From: Aphelocoma coerulescens
Taxonomy: Eukaryota; Chordata; Aves; Passeriformes; Corvidae
Direction: 5' to 3'
DNA length: 64,000 bases
Assembly: GCF_041296385.1 (NCBI RefSeq)
Contig: NC_091015.1
Location: 90,318,004-90,382,003, forward strand
The notes below the pieces were generated by a model. That model worked only from the letters and a program-made list of their open reading frames with translations, was not told the DNA's origin and did no database searches. Numbering within the stretch: the first letter of the stretch is position 1; each line of letters opens with the position of its first letter. This document shows, one piece after another, positions 41,927-52,400 of the stretch. Both the position numbers and the translations under genes were made by a program.

Positions 41927-44900
41927 CTGAAGAAATGAAAACAGAGCTTATGACAACCAAAATAAAAATATCACATGAAAATCAGGGGAATGGAGTACTT
42001 TACTTCATAGAATTTACTATACACTTACTCTTTCTGTTAGTCTTTGCTTGGCTTTTTCCTGATAGTCATCAAACACAGAGCATTCCTTTCTCATTACTTA
42101 CAGAAATGCTGGTTAAAGAAACTAGAGGTGCAATTAAAACTTACTGACACCTTTTTTTCTCTCAAATATTTTTCACAAGGGGACTGCCACTTCTTATAGC
42201 AGGATTGAAAATGTAGGCTGATAAAGATGGCTCTTAATGGGGTTTCCTCAGAAAGAACAAGCATGCGCAAGTAATCACAACATGCTTAAACTCTCACATT
42301 AATTGAAGTTAAAAAAAAGTGGTTTTAATGTATCAGTCTCCTATAAAGTATTTTAACCATTTAATACACATGAACAAATGTACAGCCTCAGGTCACCACA
42401 AGATCAAATGCAGCATAAGCAGACATTATAGGTACAGAAACCCAAGTAATAAAAATAGGCAATTACTAAGTATGTAATTCTCTATTAAAAAAAAAAAATC
42501 AAACCCAACAGTGTATAATCGAGTAAGCTGATTTGTTACATGTGAATGTTCACTGAACCTTGAGAGAAATTCCAGGTAATCAAATAAATAACTCCACAGT
42601 TCATTATTCCTAAGTATCAGAAAATTCACATCCAAATCCCACATGTCCAATATTTTAAATTCTTCCTAACAAAGAACTTGTGCCTACACTATGCAGAAGA
42701 CCTTATCAGAACTCTGCTTCTTTAATACTTATGGTTTTTCCATCAAACAAAGAAATTCTAGTTTCCTGTGAAGCTTACTTTACCCACTGCTGCTTCCAGA
42801 GCAGCAGCCCTACTTGACTTTGTAGCTACTGCAAACCCAGAGGGCAAGCTGAGCAGAGGGGAATGGGGACACCCAGTATCTCCACCAGGTGATTCTGTGG
42901 GAATTGCATAGAGCCAAAACGGAGGTCCAGCAGAAGCAGAAGACACCACAAAAAAGGCTCATTCTTTACATCAACACTTCACTTGCTTTTCTACTTATAC
43001 CCAGGGCTGGATATTTCCATAACCCATAATTACAACTGGAGGCTTTCAGGTCTAGGTGTCTTAAGGTCTCTGCATTCTGCTCTCCCACTGTGCAGGTCTA
43101 CCATGCTTTACATCCCAAAAGCTAACAGCTCCAAGAAACAGTTTGACAGAGAAGCTCAAATAACAGGAAGCCTGAGGGGAAATGCATCTTTGTCTACCTC
43201 ATCAGAGATCTGGGACCAAACACAGCCACTTGTGACAGCCTCCCTGAGGATTATGAAACCTGTCTGCATCACTGCCAACATCCTCCTGCTTAGAAGCACC
43301 ATATTCCCACTTGCCACAGGCTGCTGAGATCACCCAGAACTTGCTTTTTGTTGGAATGTGGTCACTGTGGCCAAGGTTTTATTTTCTGCTGGTCAGGCTC
43401 CCCTCAAATATGCCTCAGCTGATCTGTCCCTTAGCCAAGCTATGAGCTGATCTGCTATGAGCCTCCCCTGCTTTCTCAGTTTTATTTCTGCCTTATGTCA
43501 CCTCCAGAACACTTGCTCAGAATACATGCCAGATTTCGGGAGGTAGGGAGGTGGAGTGGGTGGGACACAATTACCATTATACAATGCAACACACCCAACT
43601 GGACACACCATATACAAAGAGACATCTTGCTAGTGACGCAAGCAAAGTAGTTCTGACAAAGAGCAAGCGAGGTGAATTTAGCTAATTGGAACAGCATTTG
43701 TTCTGTCAGGACATGATACAGATGGCAAGGCAGTGAGAGATATTTGGCTAGGCACTGTTAGTGTTAGTGCCATTAATTTCTTGGACTGACAAAGAGGAGA
43801 AAAAATATTCTATAAACTACTCTAAGGGAGTTATAGAACATCAATATTTAATATTAGGTTTGGAAAAGCATCTCTATATCTCAAGCCGCCTGAACTACAG
43901 TCCCTGTTGTTGCCATTTACTTTGATTCCAACATTTGTTAGGATTGTTCCCTAAACTTTCAGCTTATTCTCCAGGCTCAAAGAGCTCTTAGCTGTCTCTG
44001 TGTGTCCTGGTCCCTTCAATCAGCCTATCTAAAAATATAAGCACCATTAGACAAGTTCCTGAACTGTGCTCAGTCGCAGCCTGTACTGCAGAGACTGGTA
44101 GCAGAGATGCACACAGACTTAGCACCCGAAACAAAGATGAAGATGCACTCATTTCTGAGCTTACAGGAATTGTCACCAACTCAATCCACCTGTCATATCA
44201 CAGTTTCAGGCCACAACTCCTTCCTAAATGAGACAGTATGTGGGTACTCAACTGCATATCAAAGAAATTATCATATGCTGGTATGCAGGGATTTAAGGAC
44301 ACCTCTCAGAGTTCAGTACCACTGTAATTCCTGTTCCCCATGAAGCATGTGCTTAACTAAACTCTGCCTAGATTAAGACATCACTTTTCTAGATAACTTA
44401 ATCTGCATCTGGGAGTAAGGATCAAGTATGCCACGGAATGAGGTTTTTGAAAAATGTCCAGCAGTTCTGCAGAAACTCAAGGACTACTCAAGTTTTTAAG
44501 GTGTTAATTTATAAACTATATACTGATTGCTGTCTGCCACTTTCAAGCATACATCTGAGTATGAGTGTGTAATGCTCTATTAGAACATATGTAACCTCTC
44601 TTTCACCAAAATAAATAAATAATTTTTTTCTCTATTTACAAAAGAGGTGAAAGGAGATTTTTTTTTTTGACACGCAGATTTGAACAGGAAGAACAGAGGG
44701 AACTTTTACATCATTTGGTCAGCTACCACCATACCATTGAGACCTAACAGCAAGGAGTCCCCACTAGTTCTAGCTTATGTTTCATTCTCAGAAGCATATA
44801 TTGCATGGCTTATGGGGGGAAAAGTATTAGAGCAATAGCTAATTTTTTTCTACTTGGGGATTTTTGCTGGTTTTTTGTTGCTTTTTAAACATGTATCACT

Positions 44901-45517
44901 CATCCAGAATTTTAAATGTACACAGAACATGCATAACACTATGGTTCTAACATGTATTTACTATTCTTAAGGACATTAGTAGAGATCTTTTTATTCTTTC
45001 CTCATATGAGCACATATGAGCACATAACAGTCAGAAAGACTGTTCCTATACAATTTCAAAACTGAATTTTAAAAAGTACTCAGTAAGTGTAGTAGCTACA
45101 ACTTCCTGCTTGCTTCTGCTCTTTTTTCTTTGTCTTTTACTGAGAGAAGAGCTAAAGGGCAAATGTCAGCTTCAGCTATTGATACTGCTGGCATTGATAC
45201 TGCTGGTGTTGAGATTTTGTTTTTTACAGTTCTATAAATCTTGATGTCTTGGGGACAGAGGAAAAACAACCCTTTGTCGTAGCTCTAAATTCTCAAAGTT
45301 TCAACTGCCACAATCCAATTATTTCCTTAAGAGTATGGCCAATATTCTAGTCTCTTTCCAACATAAAAAGTTCACTACAGGAGGCTCTTCGAGTACAGTC
45401 AGACTTTGACTTGAGTACTGTCAGTAAATTTACTGGGTAAATTTAGCACAAACTGTTTTCCCATTGTAAAGTGAAGCAGTGAACATGTCCTTTTCTAATA
45501 GAGTTATCAAGTAAATT

Positions 45518-45785
45518 AGAGCGGAAGTGACCTCTGGAGGCCATCTGTTTCAATCTCCTCTTCAAAGCAGGACTAACTTCTAAGTTTTTCAGGGGCTTGT
45601 TCAACTAAGTTTTACAAATTCTTAGGGGTACAGATCCTACTACCTCTCTGGGTTACCTGCTCTATCTTGCTGTAACTCTTTCTCCCATCCAGAATTTTCC
45701 TTGCTGCAACTTTTCCTCTAAACTTATTGACATGTTCCTCTTGAGTCTGGCTACATCACATGCATAACTCCCCTTTGGATAGGTG
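45518..45785 (-). repeat. Old CR1 LINE 3' remnant
   Basis: It starts 'gcggaagtgacctctggagg', then 'cttcaaagcaggactaactt', 'acctctctgggttacctgct' and 'ccagaattttccttgctgca'. These appear in the order expected for an antisense CR1 3' end. It is diverged but alignable by eye. Confidence 0.8.
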
Positions 45786-46459
45786 CAAACAGCATTTAAT
45801 TAGAAATTAGACTTCTCTGATTTTGAGACTAGCATGGCCAGAGTGTTCAGTCACAGCTTCAAAATGCACAGAACAGAATATGACTGGCAATTAAATTAGT
45901 AAAATGCATATTTACTTCTGAATCTCTCTGATCTCTGTTCTGCTACCACACCCATCAGCTATGCGTACCCAATTGATTTTTGCACTTTTGTCCCTCAGAG
46001 CCATACAAGTCTCTCTCCATTCCCTAGAGTGCTTATTACACCTTAGAGCTGCACTACGTATTATTAATCTTAGCAAAAGCCAAGCCTTATGTAGTAGATC
46101 TTTCCAGCTTCACCTCAGCTGCCACATGTCTACAAATCTAGTTTAGACATGACTTAAGTTACCCTATACTTCATTAAGTTCCTCAACACTGATTCAAACT
46201 ATCTGAAGGGCCTAAGGGCATGGTACAAGCAATAATCTCCTATCACTCTGGCACTCCCAGGGAACTTGCAGAATGTATGGCACCAACACACTGAATAAGC
46301 TTACAGTGATCAGCTCCCACTTGGCTTCAGACCAAACATTATCATGTGGAAGTTTACTACCTCATTGTCTCAATAAAAGCAGCACATTTGAGTCTCAAAC
46401 AGAAAGAAGATTAGGTGTAAGTAGCAGATAAAAGAATTCCAAGCACCCTCATTTGAGTA

Positions 46460-46500
46460 TCAGACACTTTGAAGACTGTCAGCTCCTTCAAAGTGTCTGA
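46460..46500. repeat. Perfect 15-bp inverted repeat, 11-bp loop
   Basis: TCAGACACTTTGAAG at 46460-46474 and its exact complement CTTCAAAGTGTCTGA at 46486-46500 are separated by 11 bases. In the TRIO pre-mRNA this lies 131 nt downstream of the donor of the exon at 46632-46746 and could fold as a stem-loop. Confidence 0.95.
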
Positions 46501-46631
46501 GCAATTTGTCTCCTGTTAAGCCTGACAGAACTCCTTCCACTTGGGCAGGCTTCACTACCCCATCACCCCACATATCACAGCACATGATGATCACACTCTT
46601 GTGAGAAGAAAGAGAACAAGAAGCCCCTTAC

Positions 46632-46746
46632 TTTTCACTTGTTGTTCAGGTGCTTTGATGTGTGTCACCATCCCTGGCATGTTGACACTATTCCTGTGCA
46701 GGTATTTCAGGAAGACATCAGCATTCCTCCGAGCCAATGTGCAGGC
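46632..46746 (-). CDS. TRIO: TRIO exon: spectrin repeat helix with ARRNADVF motif (residues 276-313)
   Basis: This exon has 115 bp, phase 0 in and phase 1 out. The acceptor is CTCTCTAG and the donor GTAAGGGGC. It reads ACTLARRNADVFLKYLHRNS and ends IKAPEQQVK with the next Asn codon split. Residues R281 and N283 here correspond to human R1078 and N1080, a spectrin-repeat spot where missense changes are linked to neurodevelopmental disease (from memory of the literature). Both carry the reference residue. A perfect hairpin-forming repeat lies 131 bp into the intron that follows. Confidence 0.97.
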
Positions 46747-48128
46747 CTAGAGAGTCAGAGGTACAACTTTATTTGAAGATGCACAAATACACATGCAGAA
46801 GAGATTAAAGATCTTGTCACCCCCTTTTTGTACATTTCTCACCCTCTTCAATTTTGGAAAGCATTGCATGTTAAATCTTTCTACAAGTAAGCAAGCCAAC
46901 CCAACTCTTAAAATAGTTCTTCTGCCAAATAGCAGTTACACCTTACCTGGCAGGGAAAAAATACCCCACGGATAAACAACCCCAAATAAAATGCTATTCT
47001 CCTCTTTTCTGAAGAGCCTGAAAAGCAATTACCTGCTCTAGGGCTTTCAGCATGACTCAGAGCCCATAGAGAAGTTTGTTTAGTGTAGGTGCCATGTGCC
47101 ACCTGAAGTTGCTTACTGCCTAATCACAGTGCATATGCTTATGTACCCACCTGGATATTCCAAAACTTCCATTAGTACTTTAAACAAAAAGTGAATGCTC
47201 TGCTGAAGTGAAACCAGAAGAGCTAAAACAAAACCCGCCCTTAAAATACTAAGACAAGGCCTTGAGAGCTTTCAGTCCTTGCCACTATATTACAAACACT
47301 CAGCTCACCTGTCTTAACATACATCAAATAGTATGTATGGGCTGGCTGCCTCATTTTTAACATGCAAATTATGGAATGCTACTTTAAAAGGTTAGATAAA
47401 GGTAGAATGGTTTGATACAGTAACAAAGACACTAAGTCATTTCTCATAACATTTTAGTTTTTGCGTTTTGTAATCTGCATAATGAGAACAGAAATGTTTT
47501 TAACAAAAAAGTTTTATTCTCTCAATAGTCTTTCATGATGATGCTGGAAAATGCCTTTGATAACAGAGGTAGTTACACTGCTCTGCAAGCACATGCTGCC
47601 AATTTAATTCAGTATGATCAATAACCTTCTTCACTGGGACATTAGCTGGAACAAAAATCTTTCATTTATCTAAAGATTATTACACAAAACCCAACTACTC
47701 CCAGATGCTTGTCTAGCAATTTCCTCCTTCCATACTCCACTGTAGTCCCAGTACATCTGAGAGCTGCTCTGATGCACAGGCAGCAATGGCACTGTGTCAC
47801 TTCTCTTCCAAAGCAGCAGACTTTAAGCATTCTTTAGAGTGGCAGTGACTTCCAGTTCCTCTTCAGTCACACTGGGAGATCTGATATCTACTGAAGTTCA
47901 ACAGGAAATGTATTTATAAAACTGGCTACAATTTTATGCACTTGGCAGTATTCTCTCAATCACTGTCACAAGCAGTTAACACGCCACTTCCCACATCTTT
48001 GCAGTTGGGGACATACCTGTAGTTTGGAACGGGCACTGTTGCTTTCCACAGCCACGTCAGCACTGTAAGAGCAGTTTGCCTGCATGCTTCCCAAGACACA
48101 GGAGACCACAAAAAATCCCCAACCTTAC
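46747..48128 (-). other. TRIO intron, 1.4 kb
   Basis: Ordinary intron between two spectrin-repeat exons. Nothing recognised. Confidence 0.9.
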
Positions 48129-48278
48129 CTTTAGAAATGCTTCCTTCTGCTCCAGGTGTTTGCTTATCATGGGAGTAACATGATCTGTCTCAGAATTGGG
48201 ACCCAGTTTGTCTGCTCCCCCACACCAATCTTCTTCTCGCTTATATTCTTGCTCCAGGCTCTCCAGCACACTGCACAC
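48129..48278 (-). CDS. TRIO: TRIO exon: spectrin repeat end and linker (residues 226-275)
   Basis: This exon has 150 bp, phase 0 at both ends (50 residues). The acceptor is CCTGAAAG and the donor GTAAGGTTG. It reads VCSVLESLEQEYKREEDWCG, then a polar stretch GADKLGPNSETDH, and ends KHLEQKEAFLK. The polar segment looks like a loop between helices. Only 476 bp of intron separate it from the exon before it. Confidence 0.97.
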
Positions 48279-50332
48279 CTTTCAGGAAAAAGGAGACCAA
48301 TTCAGTAAGGCAAAAAATCAAAATTCAAGCCTCAAGAAAAGAAAACCCATCTACCCCTTACATTTATCCTCTAGCTTCTGACGTGTTTTAACTGGGACTT
48401 AAGAGAAGGCAACAAACTTTGGCTGTAGGTTTGCAAGCACTGGCCTGCTTATGTGGAATTGCTCAGAGGCTGCCCCTAAAGTTGTTCATCTTTCTCTGCC
48501 TCTGTGACTGCATAGGTCTGGATGGGCTTAAGTTATGACTGCAGAGGAAGCAACCTTGCCAACTTTCCCCCAAACTTTTCTGTGGACAAGCAGATTAATC
48601 TGATTTTTCTCTGACTCCCACACAAAAACCAGAACTAGCCATCAAATGAGTAAATATAACCAAACCTCATCAACCATTTTTTCAAGTAATGCTATTTTAT
48701 GCCATGCTGAGGAATTAACCAAGGCAGACCACAGATCACGTAGCATCTCTGTACCTGTTCAGAAGTTTTATAGAAGGCAACAGAGGCATTCACAAGCTTG
48801 AGACGGTCCTCCATCTTCAGCATCAGCTGTTGCCAGTGGGAAGCGACCTTCTCTGCACACTCCCGGATCATATCCATATCATAGTGATTAGCCTGCAGCA
48901 TTGCCTCTGCCTTCTGCTGAACCTGCAGGGCACTTTGATGTGTTTTCTGACAAGAGGTGAAAAGTCAGGAGTTCAGTGGAGCACTTGAGATCATTTCCTT
49001 GAAGACCTCAGAGCGTCACATTCCCACTGTGTCAATGACACTTCTATACACATGCACAAACACCCATCAACTAAAAATGACTGTCTGATACTATGTGACT
49101 CCTCTATGCAAATACAAAGGAAATAAACCCTGTAGAGATTTATCACCAAATCAACACTAAAGCCATTCTTAAAAAATAATAACTGTCTAGCATTTAGCGT
49201 TATCTATGCTGCAGTGCATGTTGTTGTAATTACGAATTTCACTTTGATTTTCTTTCCCTTCACAGTGAGGAAAAAGAAGATGAATTGGCATCTTATTTTG
49301 CCAATCTTTACAGCATTAGTTTCAGTCTTTTGCACAGCAGTAGTGAGCAGGCATGCAGACTGATAAAAAAAACCAACTCTCTATTGACAAATTTTTTTAA
49401 CTGTATTTCTCTGTGCAGAGAAATACTTGCCTAAAATCAAGTAATATAAAAATATTAAAGGGTTAAATACTACTAAGTGTTATTGTATCTCAGTAAAGAA
49501 TGACCCAGGAAACACAGAATTCTAAGCTTCCTAGTCATTTATTCTTAACTTGACTAACACCTAGAGGTCTCATGATTTTTGTACTTGAGAGTTACCAAAG
49601 CTCTCAAAATGGGGTGCATATAGTGCAAACTGTAATTAAATTTTTTTTAAAAAGTCAAGAGAGGGGAAGCATAAAACTCTACCAAACAGGAAACAAACAT
49701 TAAAGAGTTACTGCAAGGCAGAGTACTCCTGAAAATAGTCTACCCAAACAATCATAATATTGCTAATATTAGTACTAAGTTACTCAATAGTGCATGTAAA
49801 TGAATAATACTGCACTTCAATCAATCTTAAGAACACTGCCTATTTTTTTGCAGCAATATGACCAATCCAATAAGTTTAGTTTTAAGCCATGGCAGGGGAC
49901 TGACATACCACCACACACAAGTTTCAGTGAAACCTACTCTGAAAACAAAAATGGAAACATTAAAGGATAACCTCAGAATACACAAAACTGATGCTTCCTG
50001 TTCCATTTATCCTTAACTTTTTTACATTGAACATTACAGGTTATATTCTAGTAAAGGAATAACAAATGAAAACACTATTTTCAACAAAATTGCTGCAAAC
50101 AGCTATCACTTTACAAAGATGCAAAAAGGCACTGAGAAGATGTTCACCCGGAAACTGCAGCTTCAAAATGAGTAAGAACAAAAAAACCCCACCTTCTCAG
50201 TAAGCATTTTCATCTCTTTGCCACAAATTCAACAGCTTTTCCTAAACTAAAAATATTGTGGCATGAATCCAAGAGTGCTATTTACAGAGAACTGTAAATA
50301 CAAGACTATGGTCACTAAAATGGTGCTTTTAC
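48279..50332 (-). other. TRIO introns around the 192-bp spectrin exon
   Basis: Two introns, 48279-48754 (476 bp) and 48947-50332 (1386 bp), flank the exon at 48755-48946. Nothing recognised in either. Confidence 0.9.
48755..48946 (-). CDS. TRIO: TRIO exon: spectrin repeat, middle helix (residues 162-225)
   Basis: This exon has 192 bp, phase 0 at both ends (64 residues). The acceptor is CTTGTCAG and the donor GTACAGAG. It begins KTHQSALQVQQKAEAMLQ and ends ASVAFYKTSEQ, and carries the SHWQQLM Trp motif expected in a spectrin-repeat helix. It continues the repeat begun at 50333-50452. Confidence 0.97.
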
Positions 50333-50452
50333 CTCTATTGCATGTTGAAACTGCTCATGCTCCCTCTGCAACTGTTCGGCCTCCTGCAAAGAGCTAGCAG
50401 TGATAAGCCCAGCATTTAACATTGACTCTCCATTTCGGATCCAGCCCAAAAC
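50333..50452 (-). CDS. TRIO: TRIO exon: start of a spectrin repeat (residues 122-161)
   Basis: This exon has 120 bp, phase 0 at both ends, so it encodes exactly 40 residues. The acceptor is TTGTTACAG and the donor GTAAAAGC, which lacks the usual G at position +5. It reads [20 protein letters not shown] and ends [10 protein letters not shown]. The GWIRNGE motif is the Trp-containing start of helix A of a spectrin repeat. It follows a 7.2 kb intron, one of the longest in this part of the gene. Confidence 0.97.
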
Positions 50453-51163
50453 CTGTAACAAAAGAGAAGACCATGAAATATACAATTCCACTGCTAACCA
50501 GCAAAAAAGCACCACTGTAGGGGAAAAAGCATTTAGGGTCACATTAGCACTGGAATCAATAACTAAATAATTTTTTAATTACACACTACAGTGAATTTTA
50601 CATTGAGTAAGCACAGTGAATGACATTGACTACAATTTCACTGAGCTAACAACTCGCAGCTTGCAGTCAACTACTACATGCTTGTGGTCTCAGTTCACAC
50701 TCTGAAAAAGGTTGTGCTTCTGAATACTGTTTCTGTCACCTGAAAAGCTGGAACAAGTTACAAGCAATAGTTGCCTAAAAGCCAGTGTCAGTAATGTAAA
50801 TTGAGGATATATAGCTTAGTAAAAAGTATGCACATAAGTTTGAATAGTAATGTTGAGAAAAATGTGACCACTGAGTGTCCTTCTAACTGCTTAAAGATTT
50901 TCATTTTTCACAATGTGCCTTCTTTGACATGTCCACTGAAACTGGAAGAATCCCTGGCTAGGCAGAAGCCTCAGGAGGCCACCTTATACAGTCCTTATCA
51001 ACAGCAGGAACATACAACTTTTTAGACCCCTCCCAAAAGACCTCCACCTTGTTCATTACTCAAGACTCCAATCTCACACTTCCACTAGACTTTTTTATCA
51101 TAGTAAGTCTTTCAACTTGCTTCAATTTTAGCTGATTTCATTTCTCCTGCCCACAATCAGGGA

Positions 51164-51246
51164 CCAAAAAAAACAAAAACAAAACCAAAACAAAACAAAA
51201 CAAAAAAAAAAACCAACAAAAAACCAAACCAACCAAACAAAACCCC
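51164..51246. repeat. A/C-rich simple repeat
   Basis: About 80 bases built almost only of A and C, mostly AAAAC- and AACC-like units. In the TRIO transcript this is a T/G-rich stretch. Confidence 0.85.
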
Positions 51247-51499
51247 CAACATTTCCTCCCTCTTTGCATCAGCTTTGTTTTTCTCCCTCCTCTCTCCATC
51301 AGGAACATTATCTGCTTCTCTCCTTTAGACTCCTCTTATCTCATTGACCATAGTCTCTTCAATCTCTCCCATGTGAAGTTAGTTGCCTTATTTTTCTAGA
51401 ACACTGCTCTTTTATGAGCTCTCTTCAGTTGATAACCATGACTGCAGTCATAATTTTTCAAATAATGAGTAAAATGGGACATAATTCAGGTTATTCACT

Positions 51500-52400
51500 G
51501 TCATCTTACAACTCTTCTATGGAACTGCTGCCCAGCCAGTAATTACCCTTGTATTTATTCAGCTGATTATTTTTTCATGCTCTGTATTTTTCACTATTAA
51601 AACTCATATCCTTCTTAAAGCACAATTCTCCCATACATCAAGATAATTCTGAACTGCAATCCAGGGTCTTCTGATGAACTCAAACCCTTTTCCCAGCTTC
51701 TTTTGCCTTTAACTCCAAATTTAAAAGCATAATTTCTAACATGTAGATTTTCTGTCATGATCTAGCAGTATCCAAATACAGATAGATACAATTTTTTTTC
51801 ATATTTAAATTTGTTTTCCAATCCACTGAGTCTCTTAATAACTTTTGTTACTGAGTATGTTTTTTCAGCAAGTTATCATTTTTGGTAATGTAGTCTCTAT
51901 GACATTCTCATAGTAAGTTAGGTCCAGACTGAGTTAAACTATATTAAAACCTTTGATACTGCTTTTCCACCCCTCCCAGAAGAGCTGTTACATTGTCAGA
52001 AAAAAGGAAGGGGGGTTATCAATGGAAAACTATGATTAATTAACCTAGGTTAGCCTTTTCTCCTTTTGTCACTGTTCAAGTTTAACAAGGTACCTGGTTC
52101 AATATTTTTCCTGGGAACTGTTTTAAACTAGCTGACCTATAATCCTCCCTTAGTTAGTCCTTTCCCCCTTTTGAGAAGTGGGTGTTGAGTTCCAGGCTTC
52201 CAGAATCTCATCCAATCTCCTGATGTTTGGAAACAATAAGCACTAATGTCTATGGCATTATTTCAGGCAGTTTTCTAGGTATTCTAGAGCAAATTTCTTT
52301 AGGCCCAGTTGAATTGAACTTCACCAGTGTTTTTAACTTTTTCCTACTAACTGATTTTAGACCTTTAACCACTGCTAATAAATATATTAACTAACAAATC
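51500..52400 (-). repeat. Old CR1/L3-like LINE remnant (ORF2 part)
   Basis: Landmarks of an antisense amniote CR1/L3 ORF2 occur in order: 'cagccagtaattacccttgt', 'tcaagataattctgaactgc', a 'gtacctggttcaatattttt' segment, 'agctgacctataatcctccc' and 'aggcttccagaatctcatcc', ending near 'aggcccagttgaattgaact'. It is heavily diverged with approximate boundaries. Confidence 0.65.

Larger units (their letters stand above)
41927..46631 (-). other. TRIO intron, 4.7 kb
   Basis: It holds an old CR1 3' remnant at 45518-45785 and a perfect 15-bp inverted repeat at 46460-46500, close to the splice donor. Short local duplications occur near 45005-45025 and 45178-45210. Otherwise nothing recognised. Confidence 0.88.

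Noticed and set aside
45005..45210. Short local duplications (CACATATGAG twice; GATACTGCTGG twice)
   Set aside because: Only 10-15 bp each, typical slippage products in intron, with no sign of function.
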